The translations under genes were made by a program, and so were the position numbers. Positions 9,601 through 18,043 of a stretch of 64,000 nt of DNA are shown piece by piece. The DNA is from Solimicrobium sp040544425 (GTDB lineage Bacteria > Pseudomonadota > Gammaproteobacteria > Burkholderiales > Burkholderiaceae_D), in NCBI GenBank assembly GCA_040544425.1, contig JBEONO010000010.1, forward strand, positions 1 through 64,000, written 5' to 3'. Below the pieces are notes generated by a model, which had not been told where the DNA came from, did no database searches, and was given only the letters and a program-made list of their open reading frames with translations. Numbering within the stretch: the stretch's first letter is position 1; each line of letters begins with the position of its first letter.

Positions 9601-10166
9601 CTCGATCAGGAAAACTACAGCGCCATCCGGGAGAGCAGCTTTTACCGTCACAGCGCAATGCAGTGAAACGGCAGGAAGTTTGTTATCTGCCGACTTTATT
9701 TGACCGTTTATGCGACGATGCCCCGAGCGAGCAAAGTGAAACGGCCAGCGCCTGCACACCGAATCGCGCGCAGATGCGCGTGATCCTGCAACGCGATCTG
9801 GAATTTTTGCTGAACACAACCAATCAAAGCGATTTACTTGATGTACATCGTTATCCCGAAGTCGCCAAATCATGTGCCAATTTCGGCGTGCCGCATTTAA
9901 CTGGCGGCTATTTATCCGAAAAAAAATGGCATGACATTGAATCGATGATTCACAACGCCATCCAGATATTTGAGCCAAGAATCATCTCGGAAACCCTGAT
10001 CGTGCGCCCCATCCTCAACGAGCGGGCGGCTGCACAGTACAACGTGCTGACCTTTGAAATTTCTGGCCTGGTACACATGCGACCCTATCCCATTGAATTC
10101 ATTGTGCAAAGCATTGTGGATCTGGAGACACACCGGGTTGAGCTGGAACACCGGCCCAGAGAGTGA
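9597..10166 (+). CDS. tssE: T6SS baseplate protein TssE (gp25-like)
   Basis: TssE is the gp25/lysozyme-like wedge component of the T6SS baseplate. The ATG at 9597 overlaps the tagK stop (ATGA); this gives 189 residues beginning MTRSGKLQ. The gp25 core is clear from about residue 60: ILQRDLEFLLNT, then YPEVAKSCANFGVPHL, and a late FEISG strand. The longer frame starting upstream lies inside tagK and is unlikely. A gap of 96 bases separates it from tssF. Confidence 0.92.
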   Translation: MTRSGKLQRHPGEQLLPSQRNAVKRQEVCYLPTLFDRLCDDAPSEQSETASACTPNRAQMRVILQRDLEFLLNTTNQSDLLDVHRYPEVAKSCANFGVPHLTGGYLSEKKWHDIESMIHNAIQIFEPRIISETLIVRPILNERAAAQYNVLTFEISGLVHMRPYPIEFIVQSIVDLETHRVELEHRPRE

Positions 10167-10262
10167 CCGAAGTCTGTGCGGGAATAGACCATTTGCGCAG
10201 CCACTGGCATTGAATATCAGTGCTGTAGTGCGGTCAGAAATCACCTTATTCGAAAGCATGGT

Positions 10263-12143
10263 ATGGAACCACAACTTTTAGACTACTTTAATCAGGAACT
10301 GACTTACATGCGCGCGAGCGCGGCGGAGTTTGCCAGGCTGCATCCAAAAATTGCCCGACGCCTGGGTATGCATGGCACTGAAGTTGCCGATCCCTATGTT
10401 GAACGGTTGATCGAGGCGTTTTGTTTCATGTCGGCACGGATGCGGATCAAGCTGGATGCCGAGTTCCCCCGATTTACACAGCGCCTGCTGGAAGTCATTT
10501 ATCCCAACTACGTCAGCCCAACCCCTTCTATAGCCGTGGCGCAGTTCCATCCGGAGCTCTCGGCTGGGGATCTGACTAACGGCTTCGAAGTGCCACGCGG
10601 CACACCGCTTTTTTCCAAAGTGCCGGATGGTGAAGTGACTGCCTGCGAATTTCGTTCAAGTCACAACGTCACGCTGTGGCCAATTGAAATTGTCAGTGCA
10701 CAGCTGGCTGGAGCGCCGCCAGATATTCATGCCGTGGATTGTGGCCTGCCACCGCAGGTGCAGGTAAAGGGCAGTGTGCGATTGCGTCTGCGGGTCGAGG
10801 GAGAGCTAAATTTTTCCGACATCAAAGGTTTGGATCGCTTACCGGTTTATTTAAAGGGCGATGAAAAAATCGCTTCGCATTTATTCGAACTATTGCATTC
10901 GAGTGCGGCGGCAACGCTGACCGGTGTACCCGGCCAGTTAGCAGAACATCCCCATGTGGTGGTGCAGGATGCTTTGGTGCCGGAAGGATTGCAGCCGCAA
11001 CAAAGTGTTTTGCCCTTGGCCTGGAATGCCTGGCATGGTCACAATTTGCTGCACACCTATTTTGCCTGCCCAAGCTGTCTCTATTTCTTTGCGCTGCAAC
11101 ACCTGTCAGCAGGGCTGTCAAGAATTCACGGTCAAGAGGCAGAGATTGTGATCCTGCTGACACGCGACACCCAGGCCTTACGTGGTCTGGTGGACAAAGA
11201 ACAGTTCGCTTTATTTTGTACTCCGGTCGTAAATTTATTCCCGCGTCGCACTGACCGACTGGAAATGAATACCAGTCAGACTGAATTTCATTTGGTGCCC
11301 GATCGCGCACGCCCGACGGATTACGAGGTGTTCAGCGTATCGGAAATGCTGGGTCAACGATCGGAAGGGGATGCGGGAGTGACTTTCCGTCCGATGTTTC
11401 AGACTTTGAATCAGGACGAAGGCGATCACGGCCGCTATTTTTCGCTAAGGCGTGACCTGCGGCGTGAATCGGATTCAGCCCGTAAGTATGGTACACGCAC
11501 CGCCTACACCGGAACCGAAGTGTTTGTCAGTCTGGTCGATCAGCACGAGGCGCCGTACGGCGAGACTTTGCGCTATTTATCGGTGCAGGCTCTGTTGACC
11601 AACCGTGATTTGCCGCGTCTGGTGCCGCGCAATGGTGTATCTGATCTGCGCGTGGCAGATTCTGTACCGGTCAAGAGTGTCGGGCTGATTCGCCCACCGA
11701 GTGCACCCATGCCGGCATTTGCGCAAGGCGAAATGGCGTGGCGTTTGATTCGTCAGCTGGGATTCAACTATCTGCCTTTGTTGGAGCTGGACGCCAGGGA
11801 GGGCGCGCAGGCGCTGCGCGACATGTTACGTCTATTTGTTGATAGTCAGGATGCGGTGGCGACGCGCCAGATCAGCGCCTTAATCGGCAGCCATATCGAA
11901 CCGGTTACCCAGCGCTTGCCTGGCAACGGTCCTTTGGTTTATGGACGTGGCGTGCAGTGTACCCTGACGGTTGACGAGGACGGTTTTAGCGGAATCAGCC
12001 CGTATCTGTTTGGTCTCGTGTTAGAGCAATATCTGGCCAGGCATGTGGCTATTAATATGTTCACGCAAACACGGTTGGAGTCGATGCAGCGCGGCCTGAT
12101 AGCGCACTGGCCAGTGCGTATGGGCAAACGCGGGGTGGTGTGA
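10263..12143 (+). CDS. tssF: T6SS baseplate protein TssF
   Basis: A 626-residue TssF (VasA family), full length. The N-terminus is typical: LLDYFNQELTYMR, then EFARLHPKIARRLG, ADPYVERLIEAFCF and FPRFTQRLLEVIYPNY. TssF forms the baseplate wedge with TssG, TssE and TssK around the VgrG hub. The C-terminal region (GRGVQCTLTVDED followed by LFGLVLEQYLARHVAINMF) is also family typical. The stop overlaps the tssG start by one base. Confidence 0.95.
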   Translation: MEPQLLDYFNQELTYMRASAAEFARLHPKIARRLGMHGTEVADPYVERLIEAFCFMSARMRIKLDAEFPRFTQRLLEVIYPNYVSPTPSIAVAQFHPELSAGDLTNGFEVPRGTPLFSKVPDGEVTACEFRSSHNVTLWPIEIVSAQLAGAPPDIHAVDCGLPPQVQVKGSVRLRLRVEGELNFSDIKGLDRLPVYLKGDEKIASHLFELLHSSAAATLTGVPGQLAEHPHVVVQDALVPEGLQPQQSVLPLAWNAWHGHNLLHTYFACPSCLYFFALQHLSAGLSRIHGQEAEIVILLTRDTQALRGLVDKEQFALFCTPVVNLFPRRTDRLEMNTSQTEFHLVPDRARPTDYEVFSVSEMLGQRSEGDAGVTFRPMFQTLNQDEGDHGRYFSLRRDLRRESDSARKYGTRTAYTGTEVFVSLVDQHEAPYGETLRYLSVQALLTNRDLPRLVPRNGVSDLRVADSVPVKSVGLIRPPSAPMPAFAQGEMAWRLIRQLGFNYLPLLELDAREGAQALRDMLRLFVDSQDAVATRQISALIGSHIEPVTQRLPGNGPLVYGRGVQCTLTVDEDGFSGISPYLFGLVLEQYLARHVAINMFTQTRLESMQRGLIAHWPVRMGKRGVV

Positions 12144-13210
12144 TGAAGAAAACCGTTATGCAAGACAGGCAGATTCATTCTTCGCAACGTATGCAAGAGG
12201 CACACAAACAACCTTGGCAACATGGGTTTGTAGCGCTGATGCGCCATCTGGGTGCACGTCATCGGGACCAGCCTGCGGTTGGTTGCGCCCAGCTGCCATC
12301 TCAGGAAATTTTTCGGTTGGGGCAGCTGGCCAGTCTGGCGTTTGCTCCACGCGAGATCGCATCGGTATCAGAGCGCAACGGGCAATGGCGCATTAAGCTG
12401 TTGAGTCTCGGGATGCTTGGCTCGAATGGCGTCTTGCCGCTTCACTTTACCGAATTGGTGCGCGAGCGCAGCGAAGCCAGGATGGACCATACCTTGGCTG
12501 ATTTTTTGGATATCTTTCATCATCGTTGGTTGACTCACATGTACCGTGCCTGGGCCCAGGCCCAAAGTGCCGCCGGGTTGGATCGAGCTGATGCTGAATC
12601 GTTTTCGCGGTATGTTGCCCGTATCGGGGGAGATGAGCCGGATGAGGTGCAAAGCAGTGCATTGAGTCCGCATGCGCGTTGGGCGTCGGTAGCACACCGG
12701 GTTCGCGCTGCCCGCAATCCAGATGGCCTGGTCAGCACCTTGAAACGGTATTTTGGAGTCGAGGTGGCACTGCAGGAATTTTGTCTGGCGTGGATGGCGA
12801 TTGAAAAACAGGATCAATGCAGGCTGGGCAAAGCTGGCGTGTCTGAAATGCTCGGGCAAGGTGCCATGCTGGGCGAGGTGGTCGCCGATCGGCAAACGCG
12901 TTTTCGATTGATCATCGGCCCTTTAAATCTGAGCGCCTATCTGCGTTTGACACCCCAAGGTCATCAAAGCGGCAGCGATCTGGCCGCACTGGTTGAACTG
13001 GTGCGCGCATTTATCGGTTTTGAATATATCTGGGAAGTGGAATTGCTGGTGCATGCCGACGCCGCGCCCGCCGTGCGCTTGGGTGATGAAGCACAGTTGG
13101 GCTGGTCAACCTGGATGGGAAAAAACGGTCAGGCAAGTTCATGCACGATTACAGGGATGATTCTGGAGCCTGAAAATTATATTGCCGCGAATTTAACTGG
13201 ACAAACGTGA
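12143..13210 (+). CDS. tssG: T6SS baseplate protein TssG
   Basis: A TssG (VasB/ImpH) protein of about 355 residues and partner of TssF in the baseplate wedge. Family blocks include LGMLGSNGVLPLHFTELV, LADFLDIFHHRW and the late GPLNLSAYLRLTPQG. The start is taken as ATG 12143, overlapping the tssF stop in the string GTGATGAA; the preceding in-frame GTG is an alternative one codon earlier. The identical junction string recurs between tssG and tssA. Confidence 0.93.
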   Translation: MKKTVMQDRQIHSSQRMQEAHKQPWQHGFVALMRHLGARHRDQPAVGCAQLPSQEIFRLGQLASLAFAPREIASVSERNGQWRIKLLSLGMLGSNGVLPLHFTELVRERSEARMDHTLADFLDIFHHRWLTHMYRAWAQAQSAAGLDRADAESFSRYVARIGGDEPDEVQSSALSPHARWASVAHRVRAARNPDGLVSTLKRYFGVEVALQEFCLAWMAIEKQDQCRLGKAGVSEMLGQGAMLGEVVADRQTRFRLIIGPLNLSAYLRLTPQGHQSGSDLAALVELVRAFIGFEYIWEVELLVHADAAPAVRLGDEAQLGWSTWMGKNGQASSCTITGMILEPENYIAANLTGQT

Positions 13211-14274
13211 TGAAGGCATTAAAAAAGTCATATACCAAATTATTGGGTAGCGGTACGCTCACAGAAACTGTACCCGCGCAATTTTTAGAGCCGAATTCAG
13301 AGGTTGCGCCTTGCGGCATCAATCTGGAATACGACAATGAATTTGCTGTGTTGCGCAGCCGTCTGGAGCCGCGTGCTGAGGTGCAGTATGGCAGTTTTAC
13401 CAGCAAAAGCGATGAGCCGGATTGGGGTGAAATAGAACGGGACTGCTGCCGCTTACTGCTGCGCTCCAAAGACATCACGATTTTAATCTGGTATATCCGG
13501 TGCCGTGCACGCAATGCTGGTGCGTCTGGGCTGGCTCAAGGATTGGCTGCGTTGCATGGCGTTGTCTCGCGCTTCGAACAAGATGTTCATCCACAGTTAA
13601 AGATTGATGATTGCATTGATCCTGCCGTTCGGGCCAATGCTCTGGCCGCCTTATGTGATCCGGACGGCGTATTGAGCGATATCCGACAAATCGTTGTCTC
13701 GACAACTACTGCGGTGCGCCTGACCGTGCGCGAAGTGGAACGCGCTTTTGCCGTGCCGCGCCTGCCAAACGCGCTGGAACCTGATGCGGTCAAACGCCAA
13801 CTGGCTGACCTGTATCGCCGCAAGGAGCAAAGTCTTTATGCACTGCTGTCCGCTGGGGTCTACGCGCAACAGATCATTGAATGGGCGAAGCAGAATTTAA
13901 AAGAAGAGTCACCTGACTTACAGGCCCTGCAAGAGTTGCTGGCAACCGTAACCGTCTTCTCCCAGGGCATGACTATGCCCGGCATGGGCGAAGCCGAAAA
14001 ACCAGTTAATGCTGACAGGTTTGTGCCGCCAATTTTTAAAAAAAGTCCGATGGATTCCGTCACTGCACCGGCACAGCCAGCCATGAATATGAATCAGCAA
14101 CGGGAAAACATTCGACAGATGCTCACTGAGGCGCGGCTGTGGATTGAACATAACGAGCCCAGCAGTCCAGTCGCAGTTTTGTTGAAACAGGCTGAACGAC
14201 TTTGGGGTAAGCGTTTTTCGGAGGTTGCTCACTTTATCCCGCCCGATCTGTTAAAGGCGTGGGATGAAGACTGA
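13210..14274 (+). CDS. tssA: T6SS protein TssA (ImpA family)
   Basis: TssA-type protein of about 354 residues with an ImpA N-terminal domain (about 30-160): the PCGINLEYDNEF block and DEPDWGEIERDC followed by RSKDITILIWYIRCRAR. TssA recruits baseplate components and caps or guides sheath growth. The C-terminal part ends with WIEHNEPSSPVAVLLKQAERL, typical of short TssA proteins. Start is ATG 13210, overlapping the tssG stop in GTGATGAA; a GTG one codon upstream is possible. It is the last recognisable T6SS gene here. Confidence 0.9.
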   Translation: MKALKKSYTKLLGSGTLTETVPAQFLEPNSEVAPCGINLEYDNEFAVLRSRLEPRAEVQYGSFTSKSDEPDWGEIERDCCRLLLRSKDITILIWYIRCRARNAGASGLAQGLAALHGVVSRFEQDVHPQLKIDDCIDPAVRANALAALCDPDGVLSDIRQIVVSTTTAVRLTVREVERAFAVPRLPNALEPDAVKRQLADLYRRKEQSLYALLSAGVYAQQIIEWAKQNLKEESPDLQALQELLATVTVFSQGMTMPGMGEAEKPVNADRFVPPIFKKSPMDSVTAPAQPAMNMNQQRENIRQMLTEARLWIEHNEPSSPVAVLLKQAERLWGKRFSEVAHFIPPDLLKAWDED

Positions 14275-14353
14275 CAGAACCGGTTATTTGACCTTGATTT
14301 AGCCACGAGTTAGTCGACTTTTTTTTGGAGAATTAATTTTTTTGGAGGTATTA

Positions 14354-15364
14354 ATGAATCACCCAATAGCCAAACCAGGCCAGGACTTCACCGAAATTGT
14401 TCAATTAATCGTGGTTGCGCGCAAGCAGGCCTATCAGGCTGTGAACACCGCGTTAATCGACCTGTATTGGCAGATCGGTGGGTATATCAGCAACAAGATC
14501 AGAGCTGCCGAATGGGGCGACGGCGTCATTGCCGAATTGGCGCAGCACATCGCCGTGACCCAGCCGAATCTGCGGGGATTTACCCGGTCGAATCTGTTTC
14601 GCATGCGTCAGTTTTATGAAACCTATCAGTATGACGAAATTGTCTCAGCACTGCTGAGACAATTGCCTTGGACACATAATCTAATTATTCTTGGGCAAAG
14701 CAGACACAGAGAAGAACGCGAATTCTACTTAAGGATGGCCATACAAGAAAAGTGGTCAAGTCGCGAACTGGAGCGCCAATTCAAAGCCGCCTTGTTTGAA
14801 CGCGTCGTCCTTAACCCAACCAAAATCACACCCGCCCTGGCGCAGAATTATCCGGAAGCGCTGGAAATATTTAAGGACAGTTACGTGGTCGATTTTCTAA
14901 ATCTGCCGGCCGACCACAATGAAACCGATCTGCATCAAGGGCTATTGGCGAAGCTGAAACATTTTTTATTGGAGTTGGGTCGCGGCTTTTGTTTCGTCGC
15001 AAGCGAATTTGCGATTCAGGTCGGCAAGCAGGACTTCGCTTTGGATCTGTTATTTTTTCATCGGGGGTTAAATGCGCTGGTGGCCATCGAACTTAAAGTC
15101 GGCCGCTTCGAACCTGAGCATCTGGGAAAGCTCAATTTTTATCTCGAAGCCCTGGACAGGAATCATCGCAAGATGCACGAGAACCCTGCAATCGGTGTCT
15201 TGCTGTGCGCCAGCAAAGATGATGAAGTGGTTGAATATGCGCTCAGTCGTACTCTGTCACCAGCCATGATCGCCGAGTATCAGACGCAATTGCCGGACAA
15301 AAAACTGTTGCAGGACAAGCTGCATGAATTTTATAGCCTGAATTTCAGCACGCATCTTAAATAA
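14354..15364 (+). CDS. PD-(D/E)XK nuclease-domain protein, YhcG/DUF1016 family
   Basis: A 336-residue protein of the YhcG family. The N-terminal DUF1016 domain (about residues 10-150) shows LIDLYWQIGGYISNKI, FTRSNLFRMRQFYETY and an LPWTHNLIIL block; the C-terminal half is a PD-(D/E)XK nuclease fold with candidate catalytic residues D231, E246 and K248 (the IELK motif). Start is ATG 14354 behind TTGGAGG; the upstream TTG would sit on the ribosome site itself. Such proteins often travel with restriction or mobile genes, but none is seen here. Its substrate is unknown. It lies 79 bases after tssA with no clear terminator between. Confidence 0.85.
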   Translation: MNHPIAKPGQDFTEIVQLIVVARKQAYQAVNTALIDLYWQIGGYISNKIRAAEWGDGVIAELAQHIAVTQPNLRGFTRSNLFRMRQFYETYQYDEIVSALLRQLPWTHNLIILGQSRHREEREFYLRMAIQEKWSSRELERQFKAALFERVVLNPTKITPALAQNYPEALEIFKDSYVVDFLNLPADHNETDLHQGLLAKLKHFLLELGRGFCFVASEFAIQVGKQDFALDLLFFHRGLNALVAIELKVGRFEPEHLGKLNFYLEALDRNHRKMHENPAIGVLLCASKDDEVVEYALSRTLSPAMIAEYQTQLPDKKLLQDKLHEFYSLNFSTHLK

Positions 15365-16403
15365 TTTTAATCAGACCTTCCTTGATAAAGTTCTTGTTAC
15401 ATTTCTTGAATGCTTTGGCATACGCAGGATTGGAAAACTTCATGGTGAAGCGCTTGATTTGATCCGGGTCGTGTTGACTCACCCGTTTGAAGATAGCTCC
15501 CAGCCCGGCAGCAATAGCCGAGATGATCAGCATGGCCCGACCTTCATTGCGGACCGAATTCGGATTGCGGGAATATTCTTTGATGATCACCGGCGTATAT
15601 TTGCTGGTTTGCGGCGCTTTGGGTCTGCCCATCCAAAAATTTAATCCGGCGGCAGGAATAAACGGCAACACAAAGATCATCAGTCTGATCAGCACGCTAT
15701 GATTGCCGACGTTTTTTAAAGCTAACGTGAAAAACGCTGCAAACCAGACGCAAAATACCAGCAACCCTTTCAAGCCACTGCTCATCGGATATTTGCCGAC
15801 ACTTTGTGCGCAGACCGGGCAATAGGGCAGGGCCAGCGTGATTACCTTTTCGTCTTCGAACCTGGTGGAAAACAGCAAATGCTTGACGAAATCCGTGCCG
15901 ATTGTTTTGACGCGGGATTGTTCGCCACAGTTACAGCAAAACGATTGTGGACTATGAACGATAAATGGGTCGCCATGGACGGTCGTGCCCAGCTCATTTG
16001 CGATAGCTGGTGGCGCGTTGACAGTCGGCTTGCTTTTGTCGTCGGCAACGGCTGGTGCGGTGCGGGTCGGCGTCATCAAGGGCGGTTCAGGCGGCAAATC
16101 GTGAGAGTCAAAATTAAATTCGGCAGGCTTTGTCTTTGTGTCGTCAGAGGATTGTGCGGGGACCGGTTCCAGGTTTTGCAGCGGCTCGATCACACACAGG
16201 CAACCGCGCTGTTCCAGTGCGAATTTGTATTTGATGGCGGTGGGAAGATCAACACCTTTCTTGACCACGTAGCCTTTGCGATCCAGCATGCGTTGAATGT
16301 CGTCCCGCGAACGCTTGAACAGGATGACCAACTGGTAAATAACCTGATCTTCTACCGCTCCTGCTTTTAAACCGTCCATCTTGATTTGAAAGGTCTCAGT
16401 CAT
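15357..16403 (-). CDS. Unknown protein with L7/L12-like N-domain, zinc ribbon and membrane segments
   Basis: A 348-residue protein I cannot name. Residues about 4-75 look like a ribosomal L7/L12 C-domain-like module (VVKKGVDLPTAIKYKFALEQRG). A proline-rich linker follows (75-145), then two CxxC pairs (CCNCGEQ and PYCPVCAQ) that look like a zinc ribbon, then two hydrophobic segments (about 215-235 and 240-262) and a third near 295-312. It is probably an inner-membrane protein with cytoplasmic domains. ATG 16403 is chosen because AGGGGA is well spaced from it; the in-frame GTG six bases upstream is too close. It overlaps the nuclease gene tail to tail by eight bases. Confidence 0.7.
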   Translation of the reverse strand: MTETFQIKMDGLKAGAVEDQVIYQLVILFKRSRDDIQRMLDRKGYVVKKGVDLPTAIKYKFALEQRGCLCVIEPLQNLEPVPAQSSDDTKTKPAEFNFDSHDLPPEPPLMTPTRTAPAVADDKSKPTVNAPPAIANELGTTVHGDPFIVHSPQSFCCNCGEQSRVKTIGTDFVKHLLFSTRFEDEKVITLALPYCPVCAQSVGKYPMSSGLKGLLVFCVWFAAFFTLALKNVGNHSVLIRLMIFVLPFIPAAGLNFWMGRPKAPQTSKYTPVIIKEYSRNPNSVRNEGRAMLIISAIAAGLGAIFKRVSQHDPDQIKRFTMKFSNPAYAKAFKKCNKNFIKEGLIKII

Positions 16404-16580
16404 CGGCACGCTTCCCCTGATATTTATGATTTAACGTGATCATCGTATTGGCCTTGCTGATCGTGTGCTAAACAGTAAATTAAATATTGAGAAAAAGCAA
16501 TTTTCAGGATGTGAGCGTAGTAACGTTTTACAACAGATCGTTTGACCAGAAGGACTGAGTAGCGGCTAATCGTCCGGCAC

Positions 16581-17408
16581 TTACCATTCCGACAGCACCA
16601 CCGCCAGCACGACAATGGCGCCACCCATTGCAGCACGCTGGCTCAATTGTTCGCCTAACCACAACCAGGAAAACACCGATGCGAAGGCTGGCTCAAGTGC
16701 GAAAATCAGTGCGGCCTTGGCAGCACTGACCCGTTGCTGACCGATAGCCTGTAAAAATAACATCCCGGCAGTGGCGACGGCACCCAGAAACAGGATGGTC
16801 GGCCAAACCGGCATTAATCGTTCCGGAAGACTTGCCAAATGTTCCATGCCTTCGAAGGGCAATATCACTGCGCCAATCACGGCCATCATGATGATTTGGG
16901 TGGTCGCCAATGAACGCGCCGCATGCCGCTGCGACATGCGCGAGAGCATCAACACATAGGTAGCGTAAGACAGCGCGGACAGCACGGTCGCGCCGTCGCC
17001 GCTCCAGTTGTTGCCACCTTCCCAGGACATCAGCGCGATCCCGCAACAAGCCAATGCCGATGCCAGGATCACTTTGACCGACAGCCTGCCGCCCAACATC
17101 CACGCAAGCAGCGGAACAAACAAGACGTTCAGGCTGGTCAGAAAGGCGCTGCGATTGGAAGAGATATATTGCAATCCAAAGGCCTGGCTCACATAAGAAA
17201 TCAGCGCCACGGCACCGAGTAATGCGCCGTCGCGCCACACTGCGCGATTCAGTTTGAAGACAAAGGGCGACATGCAGAGCGCTGCAACAAAAAAACGCAG
17301 GACCGATATTTCCAATCCCGATAAATGTTGCGCCGCACTTTTGAGTAATGGAAAAGTCGTGCCCCAGACCAGCGTGACCAGCACCAGCAACAACGCGTAT
17401 AGATTCAT
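16581..17408 (-). CDS. EamA-family (DMT superfamily) transporter
   Basis: About 275 residues made of ten hydrophobic segments in two EamA repeats, starting MNLYALLLVLVTLVWGTTFPLL and ending with a second repeat that contains LEPAFASVFSWLWLGE. These are inner-membrane permeases for metabolites; the substrate cannot be read from sequence. The ATG at 17408 lies 18 bases beyond the thiE stop; an upstream TTG (17429) would overlap that stop as TTGA. Either way it is the last gene of the thiamin operon transcript, so movement of thiamin or a precursor is possible but unproven. Confidence 0.85.
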   Translation of the reverse strand: MNLYALLLVLVTLVWGTTFPLLKSAAQHLSGLEISVLRFFVAALCMSPFVFKLNRAVWRDGALLGAVALISYVSQAFGLQYISSNRSAFLTSLNVLFVPLLAWMLGGRLSVKVILASALACCGIALMSWEGGNNWSGDGATVLSALSYATYVLMLSRMSQRHAARSLATTQIIMMAVIGAVILPFEGMEHLASLPERLMPVWPTILFLGAVATAGMLFLQAIGQQRVSAAKAALIFALEPAFASVFSWLWLGEQLSQRAAMGGAIVVLAVVLSEW

Positions 17409-17425
17409 ATTGATAGTGCGCCGCG

Positions 17426-18043
17426 TCAAAACAGGGTGACGAATTGTTGTGCCGCCTGTTTGACGTCTTCTGCCAGATACACGCTGCTGATCGCCGCCAC
17501 CATGTCGGCACCGGCGGCAATCAGCGGTTGGCAGTTTTCTGCCGTCATCCCGCCGATGACGACACTGGGCAAAGCAATTTCCTGTTTGGACTGGCTCACT
17601 ATCGTGAACGGCGTCGTGACCGGATATTTTTTAACGCGAGATGCATAGAAGCCGCCAAACGCCACATAGCTGGCGCCTTGCCGGTGTGCGGTATGCGCCA
17701 GTTGCAGATCGCCATAACATGATGCCCCAACGATTTTGTCCGGTCCGACCAGGCTGCGTACCTGCGCAACTGAAGCGTCTGTTCCGCCAACGTGGATACC
17801 GTCTGCGTCCAGGTCAAGACACAGGTCGACGTGGTCATTGATGATGAACAGGCATTGGTAGCGTGCGCATAACTGCTTCAGTGCGCCTGCCTGTTGCGCG
17901 CGCAAGGCGGCATCCGCTGTTTTGTGGCGGTATTGTAAAATTCTGGCCCCGCCTTGTAATGCCAATTCACTGCTGGCGATTAATTTTTCTGTATCGTCCC
18001 AGTCAGGCGTGACTAAATAAAGTCCGGATAATTTTTGATTCAT
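17426..18043 (-). CDS. thiE: Thiamine-phosphate synthase ThiE
   Basis: ThiE joins hydroxymethylpyrimidine diphosphate and thiazole phosphate to make thiamine phosphate. The 205-residue protein shows the family blocks LYLVTPD, ARILQYRHK, LFIINDHVDLCLDLDADGIHVG and VAFGGFYAS, and ends in a glycine-rich phosphate site (VVIGGMTAEN). The start is ATG 18043, overlapping the thiD stop (ATGA); the longer open frame upstream lies inside thiD. Confidence 0.93.
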   Translation of the reverse strand: MNQKLSGLYLVTPDWDDTEKLIASSELALQGGARILQYRHKTADAALRAQQAGALKQLCARYQCLFIINDHVDLCLDLDADGIHVGGTDASVAQVRSLVGPDKIVGASCYGDLQLAHTAHRQGASYVAFGGFYASRVKKYPVTTPFTIVSQSKQEIALPSVVIGGMTAENCQPLIAAGADMVAAISSVYLAEDVKQAAQQFVTLF

